The notes: a model not told the origin generated them from the sequence alone. A stretch of DNA of 32,919 bases from Candidatus Methanofastidiosum methylothiophilum (GCA_001587575.1 LNJC01000017.1:1-32919), one strand, 5' to 3'; shown: positions 7,597-16,568, counted from the stretch's first letter. Program-made: numbers and translations.

Positions 7597-7747
7597 TTGC
7601 CCACCTTTTTGTTGAAAAAACAATATAGAATAAGTAACCAATAGTTACAGCTGTCCAATAAATAAAAGTAGTAAAATCCTCCTTTTTGATTAGGAAGAAT
7701 GGAAGTGATATTATCACTACAATTACTAATACCTCTAAATTTTTCAT
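7589..7747 (-). CDS. Small two-TM protein, likely symporter small subunit (DUF997/YhdT-like)
   Basis: A 52-residue protein, MKNLEVLVIVVIISLPFF through STKRWANE, with two hydrophobic segments (about 5-20 and 28-45). SSS transporters of the PanF/YhdT type often have a two-TM partner encoded immediately upstream, and this one overlaps the symporter start by 8 bp. The C-terminal KRWANE codons contain the GGTGG ribosome-binding site of the symporter. A TATA-like tttataaata lies 25 bp before its ATG, so this is the first gene of the pair and is probably leaderless. Confidence 0.7.
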   Translation of the reverse strand: MKNLEVLVIVVIISLPFFLIKKEDFTTFIYWTAVTIGYLFYIVFSTKRWANE

Positions 7748-7767
7748 TAGCGTTCGTTTAGAAAAAG

Positions 7768-7777
7768 TATTTATAAA
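7768..7777 (-). promoter_or_regulatory. TATA box for small membrane protein/symporter pair
   Basis: Minus-strand tttataaata is centred about 25 bp upstream of the ATG at 7747, with an A-rich stretch before it. It implies a leaderless transcript. Confidence 0.55.
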
Positions 7778-7844
7778 CTTTGCGTTTGTCTACTGGCCTA
7801 AATTATTTTTGAACAATTATATTTTAGACCTATATCGTCATAAG

Positions 7845-7856
7845 ATATTTATATTA
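7845..7856 (+). promoter_or_regulatory. TATA box for DNA polymerase B
   Basis: atatttatatta is centred about 25 bp before the ATG at 7875, which supports that start and a leaderless mRNA. The 127-bp region 7748-7874 holds this and the divergent promoter at 7768-7777 and nothing else recognised. Confidence 0.6.
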
Positions 7857-7874
7857 AAAATAATAATTATTTTT

Positions 7875-10229
7875 ATGTTTGTCTTAGATTCCGATTACAA
7901 AACATTCAACGAAAAAGCATATGTTAGACTAATTCTTAAGAATGATTCAAAAATTGGGGCATTCTATAAAGACTTTGAGCCATATATTTGGGCAGTGTGC
8001 GATCAGAGAGAGATCGAATCTAAAAAGGAGCTTATAGAAGGAATAAGTAAAGAATCACATGGAAAATTCCTAACTATTAAAAAATGTATAATTGAAGAGA
8101 GATATATTTTTGGCAATAAAGTGCCTGTCCTAAAAGTTATTTTTAATCACCCCTCGGATGTGCCCAATCTTAGGAAAGAAATAGAGGATATTACAGACAT
8201 TTATGAATATGACATTCCCTTTGCTAGAAGGTTTCTTATTGATAAAAATCTTATCCCTGCTATACACTACAATTTTGAAATTGAAAAAGGGGGAGAAATT
8301 CCCATTATAAAAAATTTCCAAATAGAGGGAAATCTAAATTTATCTCTAAAAGTATTGGCATTTGATATAGAAGTATACTGCAAGGCAAAACCTGATGCCC
8401 AAAATGATCCCATCATCATGGTCGGTATTTCCACTAATGATTTTGATAAGGTAATTACCTATAAAAATGTCACGGCAGATTATATTGAGGTCGTTGATAA
8501 TGAAATATTAATGTTAAAGAAATTTTTTGATATTCTTTTGGAGTACAATCCTGACATAATTTATACTTACAACGGAGATACCTTTGATTTTCCTTACATA
8601 TATGAAAGGGCAAAAAAACTAAAAATAACACACCCCATACTAGAGGATATAAGAATTGATAGAAGAGGAATTAATGATAGTAGCAAGATCCCAGGTATGG
8701 TGCATATTGACCTTTATCCCTTAAGTAGAAAATTGCTGAGTTTAAACAAATATACTCTTGAAAATGTCTATCTCAATTTCTTGGGTAAAGAGAAAAGTAA
8801 AATCCAACTAGCTGAGATGGATCAGTTTTGGGAAGAAGGAACACAAGAAGGGCTATTAAAAGTTGCATTATACAATAAAGAGGATGCTATTGCAGCAAAG
8901 GAAATTGGGGCAGCTATAGGGCCTCTAGAAATAGAACTCTCGAGAATTGTGGGGCAGAATATTTTTGATATGTCACGAATGGCCTCCTCTAATATGGTTG
9001 AATATCTTTTAATGAAAAGGGCATTTGAAGAAAAAACAATAGTCCCTAATAAACCAAAAGGTAGTGAATACCTAGAAAGGTCTTCTGAAACTTATGAAGG
9101 CGGATTTGTTTTGGATCCTAAAAAAGGACTTCACGAGCACATAGCCGTTTTTGACTTTAGATCCCTATACCCCTCCATAATTATTGCACACAATATAGAC
9201 CCAAATACAATAGGTTGTGATTGTTGCGATAATACCTCTCCAGAAGGAGTTAATTTTTGTCTCAATAAAAAAGGATTCATTCCTGAAATACTAAAAGAGC
9301 TTATCGAAAGAAGGGTACAGATTAAGAAAAAATTAAAGGAAGCTTCTGATAAGAATGAGAAGACTATTTATCAATCTCAGCAATGGGCTCTTAAAATCCT
9401 TGCTAACTCTTTCTATGGCTATATGGGATACCCCCGTTCAAGATGGTATTCAAAAGAAGCGGCTTCAAGTATCGCTTCATGGGGAAGGGAGTATATCCAC
9501 AAAGCAATAAAAATTGCCGAAGAGATGGGATTGAATGTTCTTTATGGTGATACTGACAGTTTATTTGTAGGATTAGGATCAGAAGACATGGAAAAATCGA
9601 AATATTTTAGAGATAAAGTTAACTCTATCCTCCCTGATTTCATGGAACTGGAATTTCAAGGATATTACAGGCGTGGATTTTTCGTTTCTAAGAAAAGATA
9701 CGCAATCATCGATAAAGAAAACAATATTACAACAAAAGGCCTAGAAGTTGTAAGGAGGGATTGGGCCGATATCGCGAAGAAGACACAAGAGGAAGTTTTA
9801 AGAACTATATTAGAAGGCAAAGGACCAGAAAAAGCAGCTGAAATTGTTAGGAAAATTACTCAAGAGTTAATTGAAGGTAAAACTCCTTTAGATTCACTTA
9901 TTATATACACCCAATTAACAATGCCCTTATCAAGCTACAAACAAATAGGGCCTCACGTCATCGTAGCACAACGTATGAAAGAAAAAGGAGAAGAAGTAAA
10001 AGCAGGTTCAATGATTTCATTTATTGTAAAAAGTGGGGATGGAATGGTCAGGGATAGATCTTTTGACGTCGAATCATTCAAAAATGCAGGATATAAATAC
10101 GACGCCGATTATTATATTGATAATCAAGTATTGCCTGCAGTTATGAGAATTCTTAAAGGATTTGGGTACACTGAAGAAAACTTAAAGTATTCTAAAAATA
10201 AACAGATGACCCTTGGGGATTTCTTTTAA
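7875..10229 (+). CDS. polB: Family B DNA polymerase with 3'-5' exonuclease
   Basis: 784 residues, the usual archaeal PolB size. The exonuclease is intact: Exo I FDIE (D164, E166), Exo II YNGD (D235) and Exo III YNKED (Y333, D337). Polymerase motifs are intact: A DFRSLYPSI (D427), B KILANSFYGYMGYPRSRWY (from about 507) and C YGDTD (557-561). The last eight residues, QMTLGDFF, are a perfect PCNA-interacting box (QxxLxxFF). No intein is present. The ATG at 7875 is preferred because homology starts there (MFVLDSDYKTFNEKAY) and a TATA box is 25 bp upstream; the frame is open further upstream but encodes nothing recognisable. It acts in chromosomal replication or repair and is transcribed alone. 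Confidence 0.95.
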   Translation: MFVLDSDYKTFNEKAYVRLILKNDSKIGAFYKDFEPYIWAVCDQREIESKKELIEGISKESHGKFLTIKKCIIEERYIFGNKVPVLKVIFNHPSDVPNLRKEIEDITDIYEYDIPFARRFLIDKNLIPAIHYNFEIEKGGEIPIIKNFQIEGNLNLSLKVLAFDIEVYCKAKPDAQNDPIIMVGISTNDFDKVITYKNVTADYIEVVDNEILMLKKFFDILLEYNPDIIYTYNGDTFDFPYIYERAKKLKITHPILEDIRIDRRGINDSSKIPGMVHIDLYPLSRKLLSLNKYTLENVYLNFLGKEKSKIQLAEMDQFWEEGTQEGLLKVALYNKEDAIAAKEIGAAIGPLEIELSRIVGQNIFDMSRMASSNMVEYLLMKRAFEEKTIVPNKPKGSEYLERSSETYEGGFVLDPKKGLHEHIAVFDFRSLYPSIIIAHNIDPNTIGCDCCDNTSPEGVNFCLNKKGFIPEILKELIERRVQIKKKLKEASDKNEKTIYQSQQWALKILANSFYGYMGYPRSRWYSKEAASSIASWGREYIHKAIKIAEEMGLNVLYGDTDSLFVGLGSEDMEKSKYFRDKVNSILPDFMELEFQGYYRRGFFVSKKRYAIIDKENNITTKGLEVVRRDWADIAKKTQEEVLRTILEGKGPEKAAEIVRKITQELIEGKTPLDSLIIYTQLTMPLSSYKQIGPHVIVAQRMKEKGEEVKAGSMISFIVKSGDGMVRDRSFDVESFKNAGYKYDADYYIDNQVLPAVMRILKGFGYTEENLKYSKNKQMTLGDFF

Positions 10230-10286
10230 TCCTTATTTGTTTTACAATCTAACAAGAGTATATTTATTTGAATTCAATAGACGTTA

Positions 10287-10451
10287 TTAATACTTTCTAG
10301 CCCTTCTTTTTTTATAGCAATCCTTACAATAAACTGGCCTTATCCCGTCAGGTTTAAATGGAACTTTTGTCATATTGCCACACTCAGAACAGACAGCTTC
10401 GTGCATTTCCCGGAATTCTCCTCTAAAACCTTCCATTGTTTTTTCACTCAT
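10287..10451 (-). CDS. CxxC-x17-CxxC zinc-binding small protein
   Basis: A 54-residue protein, MSEKTMEGFRGEFREMHEAVC followed by CSECG (about 21-24) and a second CKDC pair about 17 residues later, then a basic tail KKRRARKY. This is the layout of the small CxxC-x17-CxxC proteins found in bacteria and archaea, of unknown function, probably a zinc ribbon that binds nucleic acid or protein. GGAAG lies 8 bases before the ATG. An AT-rich ttttaaatatatt further upstream may be its TATA box. It sits alone between polB and the radical SAM gene. Confidence 0.8.
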   Translation of the reverse strand: MSEKTMEGFRGEFREMHEAVCSECGNMTKVPFKPDGIRPVYCKDCYKKRRARKY

Positions 10452-10540
10452 TAATAAATACTTCCTTTTTTGATATTTTTATTCTATTACTATAGGCGAA
10501 TAATATATTTAAAATTTACTGATGAAGCATTGTAAGAAAT

Positions 10541-12109
10541 TTAACTACGAGATTTTTTGTTATCAATTTCTTGTAGTATTATGCGTTTTAATTTCTTTTT
10601 TGTTTTGTAGTCATGTATGACGTTAACTCTTTTCATGTTATTTGGATCTATCCCAGTCCAATAGACACATGTGGAATTTGTCATGGGCGTCGGTGTAAAA
10701 ACTTGAAAGCTTTCAATGTTTGACAGGTAACTTATTTTTTCCTTTAATTTCATTATTTCTTTCTCATCATCGCCTGGGTGGCAAATCATTAGATAATACT
10801 TAAGATACTGTTTTTTATCTTTGTTAATACTATCAAAGAAAGAAACAAATTCATCAAATCTCGAATTATCCTTATTCATAAGTGTCAAAACTTTTTCAGA
10901 AAAATGTTCAGGCGCTATTTTAAGACAGCCAGATATGTGGTGCTCTGAGAGTTCTTTGATGTATTCCTTACTTTCTATTGCAAGGTCATATCTTATGCCA
11001 CTTCTGACAAATATTTTCTTAACACCTTTAATCGCCCTAGCTTTTTTTAAAAGCGAGATTAATTTCATATGGCTTTTGTCTAGTTTATTACAGTTAATGC
11101 ATTCTTGATTGCATTTATCTGCACAATCCATCCCATACATATTTGCAGAAGGCCCACCAAGATCATCTATATATCCTTTAAAATCTGGATGAGATGTTAG
11201 TGATTCTATTTCTTTTAAGATTGAACGTTCACTCCTTGAAACTATTTTATCTCCTTGGTGGAGTTTAAGTGAGCAAAAATTACAATTACCTATACAACCT
11301 CTATGAGTAACAACTGAAAATTTTGCCATCTTTAAAAGAGAATTAGGATGAAGTCTCCTTGAATATGGTAGTGAGTATATCCAATCTAGGTCTTCTGTTG
11401 TGTATTCTGGATAAGAGTATTGAAGGAGATAGTTATTATCGTAGAACTGGGCTAAATTCTTCTTATTTGAAAGTAGTTTCTGCATTTCACAAAATTTTAG
11501 TGGATCTTCTTTTACTTCTTCAAACGAAGGAAGCAGTTCGAACCCTTCCTCCAAAGTTTTACTTATGACAAATGTCCCCGGAATTCCTTTAAGTTCGGTG
11601 CCTTTTCTTGATCTTTCTGCTATTTCAAGAATTTGTTTTTCTCCATTTCCATATACTAAAACGTTTGCTCGAGTATCAAAGATAATGCTCCTTCTGATAT
11701 CATTATTCCAGTAATCATAGTGGGCAAATCTCCTCATTGAAGCTTCTATTCCACCTATAACAATCACTGCCGACTTGAAGTATTCTCTAATCTTGTTACA
11801 GTATACTATCAAAGCCCTATCAGGCATCAAAGATAAGTTAGAGTGCGGGTCTTCTGATCTCTTTTTTTTTAATGGCGTATAGTTATGGAGCATGCTATCT
11901 ATAGATCCAGAAGTAACAGCAAAGAATAATTTCGGCGTTCCAAGTTTCAGGTAATCTTCTTTTGTTAAGGGTTTTTCTATAATCCCTATTTTGTAACCTT
12001 TACCTTCTAGGACTCTTGAGATAACTCCTGAAGGTGACAATGGGTGGTCATCGTAATACTCTGCCGTAATCAATATTATGTCAAAGTCCTTACCCGATTT
12101 AGATATCAC
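10541..12109 (-). CDS. YgiQ-family radical SAM protein (UPF0313)
   Basis: 522 residues if GTG 12109 is the start. The N-terminal domain has a cobalamin-binding-like fold without the B12 motif (DIILITAEYYDDHPLSPSGVISRVLEGKGYKI, GGIEASMRRFAHYDYW), as is normal for YgiQ. The radical SAM cluster motif is RGCIGNCNFCSL (CxxxCxxC, about 272-279). A second cluster of four cysteines (MDCADKCNQECINC, about 329-340) is typical of this family and may hold another metal centre. The reaction is unknown. The GTG is chosen because GGGGAT precedes it by 3 bases, as GGGGAT precedes the atwA ATG; a TTG at 12121 is the alternative start. It is divergent from atwA. Confidence 0.85.
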   Translation of the reverse strand: MISKSGKDFDIILITAEYYDDHPLSPSGVISRVLEGKGYKIGIIEKPLTKEDYLKLGTPKLFFAVTSGSIDSMLHNYTPLKKKRSEDPHSNLSLMPDRALIVYCNKIREYFKSAVIVIGGIEASMRRFAHYDYWNNDIRRSIIFDTRANVLVYGNGEKQILEIAERSRKGTELKGIPGTFVISKTLEEGFELLPSFEEVKEDPLKFCEMQKLLSNKKNLAQFYDNNYLLQYSYPEYTTEDLDWIYSLPYSRRLHPNSLLKMAKFSVVTHRGCIGNCNFCSLKLHQGDKIVSRSERSILKEIESLTSHPDFKGYIDDLGGPSANMYGMDCADKCNQECINCNKLDKSHMKLISLLKKARAIKGVKKIFVRSGIRYDLAIESKEYIKELSEHHISGCLKIAPEHFSEKVLTLMNKDNSRFDEFVSFFDSINKDKKQYLKYYLMICHPGDDEKEIMKLKEKISYLSNIESFQVFTPTPMTNSTCVYWTGIDPNNMKRVNVIHDYKTKKKLKRIILQEIDNKKSRS

Positions 12110-12121
12110 AAAATCCCCCAA

Positions 12122-12405
12122 CTATAATATAAGAGATTTAAGATATATTTAAAATCTATCTAAATACGGATTAATTTTTGAGTATAGAGTCTGGATCAGT
12201 CTAATTATAATTTCTTTAATTAGATAAAAAATATGCTAGGATAATAAACTTAGTAAAATTATAAAGCAATTCTTTCCCTATAATTTATATGCATTTTTAA
12301 ATATTTTAACTTCAAAAAAATGAGATTATATAATTTGCATGTCTATCAGAATCAAAATCTTTTTATTGACAGTTGCATAATTAATAATAATTCTTGGGGA
12401 TTAAA
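12122..12405. promoter_or_regulatory. Divergent intergenic region between ygiQ-like gene and atwA
   Basis: An AT-rich region with no coding sign. A minus-strand TATA-like tttaaatatatc lies about 12141-12152 for the radical SAM gene. On the plus strand, ctttttattgac (about 12359-12370) is a candidate TATA box for atwA, leaving a short leader that carries the GGGGAT ribosome-binding site (12397-12402) 4 bases before the ATG. No clear operator, hairpin or RNA gene was seen. Confidence 0.4.
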
Positions 12406-14064
12406 ATGAAGCACAATCTAATTCAAGTTGAAAATCTTTCATTTATTGTCGACGACGTAGTAATATTAGATAATATTTCTTTTTCAATTAAAGAAGGGGA
12501 TTCCTTAGGGTTATATGGCCCTACAGGTAGCGGAAAATCAGTTTTACTTAATATCTTACGAGGTACAAAGGGTTACGCCCCTTCAAAAGGGGATGTATAC
12601 TACTTTGTTTCATATTGTCCAAAATGTAAACATATCAATCTTCCAAGCTATGCAGGAAATAAATGCCTTAAATGTAATTCTGAATACGTTCACAAAAAAA
12701 TAAATTTTTGGAAAGACGCTGAATTTTTCAATATGCTGAAGAGAAGAACGGCGATAATGTTTCAGAGAACATTTGCACTTTTCGGGCAGAGATCTGTAAT
12801 TGAAAACATGTACGAAGTATTCTTAGATATGCAATTACCAGAAAAAGAAATCAATTCTAGAATAATTGAAATTCTTCAGAAAGTTAACTTGATACATAGG
12901 ATGACTCATGTTGCAAGAGACCTCTCCGGGGGAGAGAAGCAAAGACTTGTTTTAGCTAGGCAACTCGCATTAGATCCAATCGTATTGTTTGCTGATGAGC
13001 CAACAGAAACTCTTGATCCCGTTACTTCAGATATTATTGAAAAGACATTAATTAGTATTTTTAAGAATGATAGTAAAAGTCTAGTAGTTGCATCTCAAAA
13101 ATCTTCTATAATTAGCAAAGTCACTGAGAGGGCATTAGTTCTTGACAAAGGAAAAATAACTGAAGAATTAGATTCGTCCAAACTAATCGTAGAAGATATA
13201 ATCCCTACAGACGATGCTAAATTGATTTTTACAGAAACTGGAAAAGAGATGATATCACTAGTCAATGTAAAAAAATACTTTTATTCTATATCAAGAGGAG
13301 TAATTAAAGCCGTTGATAATTTCTCCCTTACTGTCAATGAGAAAGAGATCTTTGGCATTGTAGGTAAGAGTGGGGCTGGAAAAACTACCGTTTCTAAGAT
13401 TATAGGGGGGTTAATTCCTTTTAAAGAAGGAGAATTTAAACTTAGAATTGGCGATGAATGGATAAATATGAAAGAAGATGGCTCTTCAGGTAGAATAAGG
13501 GCAGCACCTTATATAGGAATTTTGCACCAGGAATACTCTCTCTATCCAAATAAAACTGTTTTTGACAATTTAACTGAGTCAATTGGATTAAAGCTCCCCA
13601 TAGAACTAGCAACAAAAAAAGTATCTGATGTCCTAGAGGCAGTAGGATTTAATAAAAATAAAATCGAAGAAATTATCCATAAAACACCTGAATCACTTTC
13701 TGAAGGTGAGCGGCATACAGTTGCTTTAGCGCAGATTTTGATAAAGGAACCAAATCTTGTTATTCTTGATGAGCCAAGGGGGACAAAAGAAATTGCAAAT
13801 GCAATAAGAAAATCAAGGGAATATTTAGACCAAACTTTCATTATAATAACTCATGACTCGGACTTTGTTGTCGATGCCTGTGACAGGTCTTGTTTCTTAC
13901 TTGAAGGAAACATAGTAGAAATTGGACCCCCAGAAAAAATAAAAGAAAAAATGATTTTCTCAGAGCTAGAAGAAATTAGAAAGGAAACAATAAAAATATC
14001 TGAAACCATGAAGAAGGATCAAACGACTTTTGAGACAACAGAGAGGCAAGATTCAGGTTACTAG
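12406..14064 (+). CDS. atwA: Methyl-coenzyme M reductase system component A2 (AtwA), with altered ATPase motifs
   Basis: A 552-residue tandem ABC ATPase. NBD1 has Walker A GPTGSGKS (38-45), an inserted zinc ribbon between Walker A and Q-loop (C71, C74, C87, C90), RRTAIMFQRTFALF, signature LSGGEKQ (173-179) and Walker B LFADEPT. NBD2 has GKSGAGKT (about 320-327), signature LSEGERH (431-437) and Walker B VILDEP. The zinc ribbon plus RTFALF motif are diagnostic for AtwA, which uses ATP to help reductively activate MCR. Oddities: the H-loop of NBD1 reads ASQKS with no His, and NBD2 reads DEPRGTKEIANAIRKS, about five or six residues shorter than the expected DEPTGTMDPIT-type D-loop, as if 15-18 bp were lost in frame. 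The ATG at 12406 follows GGGGAT. No mcr genes are nearby. Confidence 0.9.
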   Translation: MKHNLIQVENLSFIVDDVVILDNISFSIKEGDSLGLYGPTGSGKSVLLNILRGTKGYAPSKGDVYYFVSYCPKCKHINLPSYAGNKCLKCNSEYVHKKINFWKDAEFFNMLKRRTAIMFQRTFALFGQRSVIENMYEVFLDMQLPEKEINSRIIEILQKVNLIHRMTHVARDLSGGEKQRLVLARQLALDPIVLFADEPTETLDPVTSDIIEKTLISIFKNDSKSLVVASQKSSIISKVTERALVLDKGKITEELDSSKLIVEDIIPTDDAKLIFTETGKEMISLVNVKKYFYSISRGVIKAVDNFSLTVNEKEIFGIVGKSGAGKTTVSKIIGGLIPFKEGEFKLRIGDEWINMKEDGSSGRIRAAPYIGILHQEYSLYPNKTVFDNLTESIGLKLPIELATKKVSDVLEAVGFNKNKIEEIIHKTPESLSEGERHTVALAQILIKEPNLVILDEPRGTKEIANAIRKSREYLDQTFIIITHDSDFVVDACDRSCFLLEGNIVEIGPPEKIKEKMIFSELEEIRKETIKISETMKKDQTTFETTERQDSGY

Positions 14065-14067
14065 AAT

Positions 14068-14949
14068 TTATTTTCTTTCCCACTTTTCTTTGTATTCTTT
14101 GAATATTGGATTTTTAGTATATTGGTATAATGAATCTAATTGGGCAACATGCATTTCATGGTAGTGATCATTTGCTATATTCCCCATTGCATCGTAGTAA
14201 CTTTTTTTGTTTCCGGCTTCGTATTCTGGTAAATAATGTTCAAGAGAAATTAGACCTTCAAGATAAAGCCTCTCTGCTTTCTTATCAGTTGAAATAAGAT
14301 AATACTCTCTCAAACGAACAATCACTGTTATAAATCCATTAAGAACATAGGGGGGAATTTCTTTTGCATACTCTGGGTACCACACATAATACTTTCCTTC
14401 GTCTTCTCTAATGATCCTGAGCCCCCCATCCTTAACCTCAATTTCAAAAGCATTAAGGCCTAGGCCAATCATTTGTTTGTATTTTTCGTCCTTAGAATAT
14501 AAATGTGCAAATGAAAGGGCTTTTATTATTGTTGCTTGATTTAGGGATCCAGTCCACCCTTCTTTAAGGTCGTAGGGTGGCCAAGGATAATCGTATGTCC
14601 AAACTACAAAAGTTCCATTACCCCTATACTCGGCATTCTCCATAAGCCAGTCTGCTAGATATAATCCTCTATTTAGATAAGATTCGTTCCCAGTATCATG
14701 ATATCGATAAAAAGCCTCTAAAGATTTCATGGCAACATTGTGTGGCGCAATCTGGTATCCAAGCTCAACACCATCAATAGTCCCATAGTAAGTAAGGGGT
14801 ATATCAGATTCATCTATTGAATACTTTTTTGGCGGAATAATACTATTTTCTTTAACGCTATAATTTTTCTCATTCGTTTGATTTGGGGTAAATTGTACAC
14901 ATGCCGAAGAAATTATGATTAGTAATAAAAAAAATCCTATTTTTCTCAT
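14068..14949 (-). CDS. Lipoprotein with D-glucuronyl C5-epimerase-like C-terminal domain
   Basis: 293 residues. A signal peptide with lipobox ISSAC (Cys17) is followed by a linker and an (alpha/alpha) barrel-type domain. It carries the C5-epimerase C-terminal pattern: GWTGSLNQATIIKALSFAHLY, PPYVLNGFITVIVRL and the closing YHEMHVAQLDSLYQYTKNPIFKEYKEKW. In animals and bacteria this domain converts glucuronate to iduronate in polysaccharides. An outward-facing membrane-anchored version in an archaeon could act on surface or environmental glycans, which is inference. It converges on atwA with 3 bp between stops and is divergent from the methyltransferase at 15049. Confidence 0.82.
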   Translation of the reverse strand: MRKIGFFLLLIIISSACVQFTPNQTNEKNYSVKENSIIPPKKYSIDESDIPLTYYGTIDGVELGYQIAPHNVAMKSLEAFYRYHDTGNESYLNRGLYLADWLMENAEYRGNGTFVVWTYDYPWPPYDLKEGWTGSLNQATIIKALSFAHLYSKDEKYKQMIGLGLNAFEIEVKDGGLRIIREDEGKYYVWYPEYAKEIPPYVLNGFITVIVRLREYYLISTDKKAERLYLEGLISLEHYLPEYEAGNKKSYYDAMGNIANDHYHEMHVAQLDSLYQYTKNPIFKEYKEKWERK

Positions 14950-15048
14950 AATGGCAACTCTTTTACTGCTTCTAAAGGATTAGTTTATAAAATTTTATGA
15001 TAAACTTCTATAAAGACTATACCCAAAAATATATCAGGATAGGATTAA

Positions 15049-15729
15049 ATGGATAAGAAAAGTTTTTATGATTCCCTCTCTCAAGACTACGATTCAAGAT
15101 ATTCTGATAATTTAAATATAAAAATGAGAATGGAAGAAGAAAAGATTCTTTCAAATTTACCTTTAGGTCTGACTTTAGATATTGGGTGTGGAACAGGGTA
15201 TCATTCGAGATTATTGAAAAATAAAGGACACGAAGTAGTCTCTGCCGATATATCTTATGAGATGGTTAAAAAAGCAAAGAATTGCGAGAATGGGAACTAC
15301 TACATAGTAGCAGACATGGAAAAACTTCCATTTAAAGAGAATACTTTCGATAATATCATATCGGTTTTTGGTCCCTTGAATCATGCAAATATCTCAAATT
15401 TTAAAGTGTGCTCAGACTTCTGCTTAAAAAAAGAAGGTTATTTGGTATTTACAGTTGGCAATATCTATAATATTTCCTGGATAATGAAATCAGTTAAAGA
15501 AGGAAAAAATCCCATGAGAGCCATAAAAAAAAGGAAAGGAAAATTATCCGTATACTCTGGTGGAAAGAAAATATCTGTGAGGATAAGGTACTATTCAAAA
15601 AAGGAAATAGATGCCACATTCAAGGATTATACAAAAAGAATTGGTTCGTTGTATCCAAAGTTGACATTTCTACCGATAATAAATAGATTTGGGCGATATA
15701 TTGTCTTTATTGGAAGAAAGTCTTTTTAA
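15049..15729 (+). CDS. Class I SAM-dependent methyltransferase
   Basis: 226 residues with a Rossmann-like methyltransferase fold. The SAM motif is LTLDIGCGTGYHSR (about 42-53), followed by an acidic strand end SADIS (about 65-69), ADMEKLPF and the motif IISVFGPLNHANIS. These resemble UbiE/BioC-type enzymes (Methyltransf_11). The C-terminal 60 residues are basic (KKRKGKLSVYSGGKK). The substrate is unknown. GGATT lies 2-3 bases before the ATG, and a TATA-like acttctataaag lies around 15003-15014. The nitrilase-family gene follows after 22 bp in the same direction. Confidence 0.85.
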   Translation: MDKKSFYDSLSQDYDSRYSDNLNIKMRMEEEKILSNLPLGLTLDIGCGTGYHSRLLKNKGHEVVSADISYEMVKKAKNCENGNYYIVADMEKLPFKENTFDNIISVFGPLNHANISNFKVCSDFCLKKEGYLVFTVGNIYNISWIMKSVKEGKNPMRAIKKRKGKLSVYSGGKKISVRIRYYSKKEIDATFKDYTKRIGSLYPKLTFLPIINRFGRYIVFIGRKSF

Positions 15730-15751
15730 TTATTAATTCTAAAATAGCTTT

Positions 15752-16531
15752 ATGAAAGTAGGATTTATCCAGATGAGTATTGAACTACTTGATATTAAAA
15801 AGAATGTGGACAATGCAATCAAATTGATGGAAAAAAACGAGGCATCATTGATAGTTTTACCCGAACTTTTTAATACTGGCTATAATTTTAAAAATAAGAA
15901 GGAAGTCTTAGACGTTTCTGAAAATATCCCAGATGGCTATACAACAAAAACCTTGAAAGATTTTACAGAGGATACCAATAAAACAATTGTTTTTGGTTTA
16001 TCTGAAAAAACAGAAAAGGGATTATATAATTCTCTGGCCGTTGTTAGTAAGGGAGAATATATTGGAAAATACAGAAAAATCCATCTTTTCTTTGATGAGA
16101 AAAATTATTTCCTTCCTGGCGATTTAGGATTTAAAATATTTGAAGTGGAAGGAATTAAAATTGGCACAATAATCTGTTTTGATTGGTTTTTTCCTGAATC
16201 TACTAGAACTTTGTCACTCATGGGGGCAGATATACTATGCCATCCTGCTAATCTAGTTATGCCTTACTGCCCAGAAGCAATGAAAACTATATGCCTTCAA
16301 AACAGAGTTTACTCTATTACTTCAAATAGGATTGGTGAAGAAAGGGGATTAAAATTTATTGGGCAGAGCCAGATTGTAGGTCCAGATGGAAAGATTATTT
16401 TCAGAGCTTCAGAAGCTAAACAGGAGAGCTATGAAGTTGAAGTAGATCCACTAATAGCAAGAGATAAAAATCTTAATCCAAAAAACAATATATTTAATGA
16501 TAGAAAGCCTGAATTTTATAAGATAATCTAG
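15752..16531 (+). CDS. Carbon-nitrogen hydrolase (nitrilase superfamily)
   Basis: 259 residues, a single-domain amidase of the omega-amidase/carbamoylputrescine-amidase type. The catalytic triad is complete: Glu38 (LPELFNTGY), Lys109 (YRKIHLF) and Cys142 (ICFDWFFPES). It hydrolyses an amide or N-carbamoyl bond of a small molecule; the exact substrate is not evident. It is 22 bp downstream of the methyltransferase and probably shares its transcript. Confidence 0.88.
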   Translation: MKVGFIQMSIELLDIKKNVDNAIKLMEKNEASLIVLPELFNTGYNFKNKKEVLDVSENIPDGYTTKTLKDFTEDTNKTIVFGLSEKTEKGLYNSLAVVSKGEYIGKYRKIHLFFDEKNYFLPGDLGFKIFEVEGIKIGTIICFDWFFPESTRTLSLMGADILCHPANLVMPYCPEAMKTICLQNRVYSITSNRIGEERGLKFIGQSQIVGPDGKIIFRASEAKQESYEVEVDPLIARDKNLNPKNNIFNDRKPEFYKII

Positions 16532-16568
16532 ACAAATGAATTGTCCTAGGGAAAAAGTTTAAAAATAT
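16531..16568 (+). promoter_or_regulatory. Inverted repeat and TATA box before the RAM-domain gene
   Basis: gacaa (16531-16535) and ttgtc (16541-16545) form a short inverted repeat with a 5-base spacer. It is followed by the TATA-like gtttaaaaatat (16557-16568), then AAGGGAT and the ATG at 16595. The repeat could be a weak terminator of the upstream gene or an operator; it is short enough to be chance. Confidence 0.35.

Noticed and set aside
7686-7874. N-terminal extension of DNA polymerase B in the same frame
   Set aside because: The extra residues are unlike PolB, overlap the small membrane gene and its promoter, and a TATA box 25 bp before 7875 supports the later start.
10316-10443. Possible RNA gene between polB and the radical SAM gene
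   Set aside because: The conservation-like pattern is explained by a 54-codon CxxC-x17-CxxC protein on the minus strand.
12122-12405. Possible tRNA or riboswitch in the largest intergenic gap
   Set aside because: The sequence is uniformly AT-rich with no cloverleaf, GTTCGA-type T-loop or GC stems.
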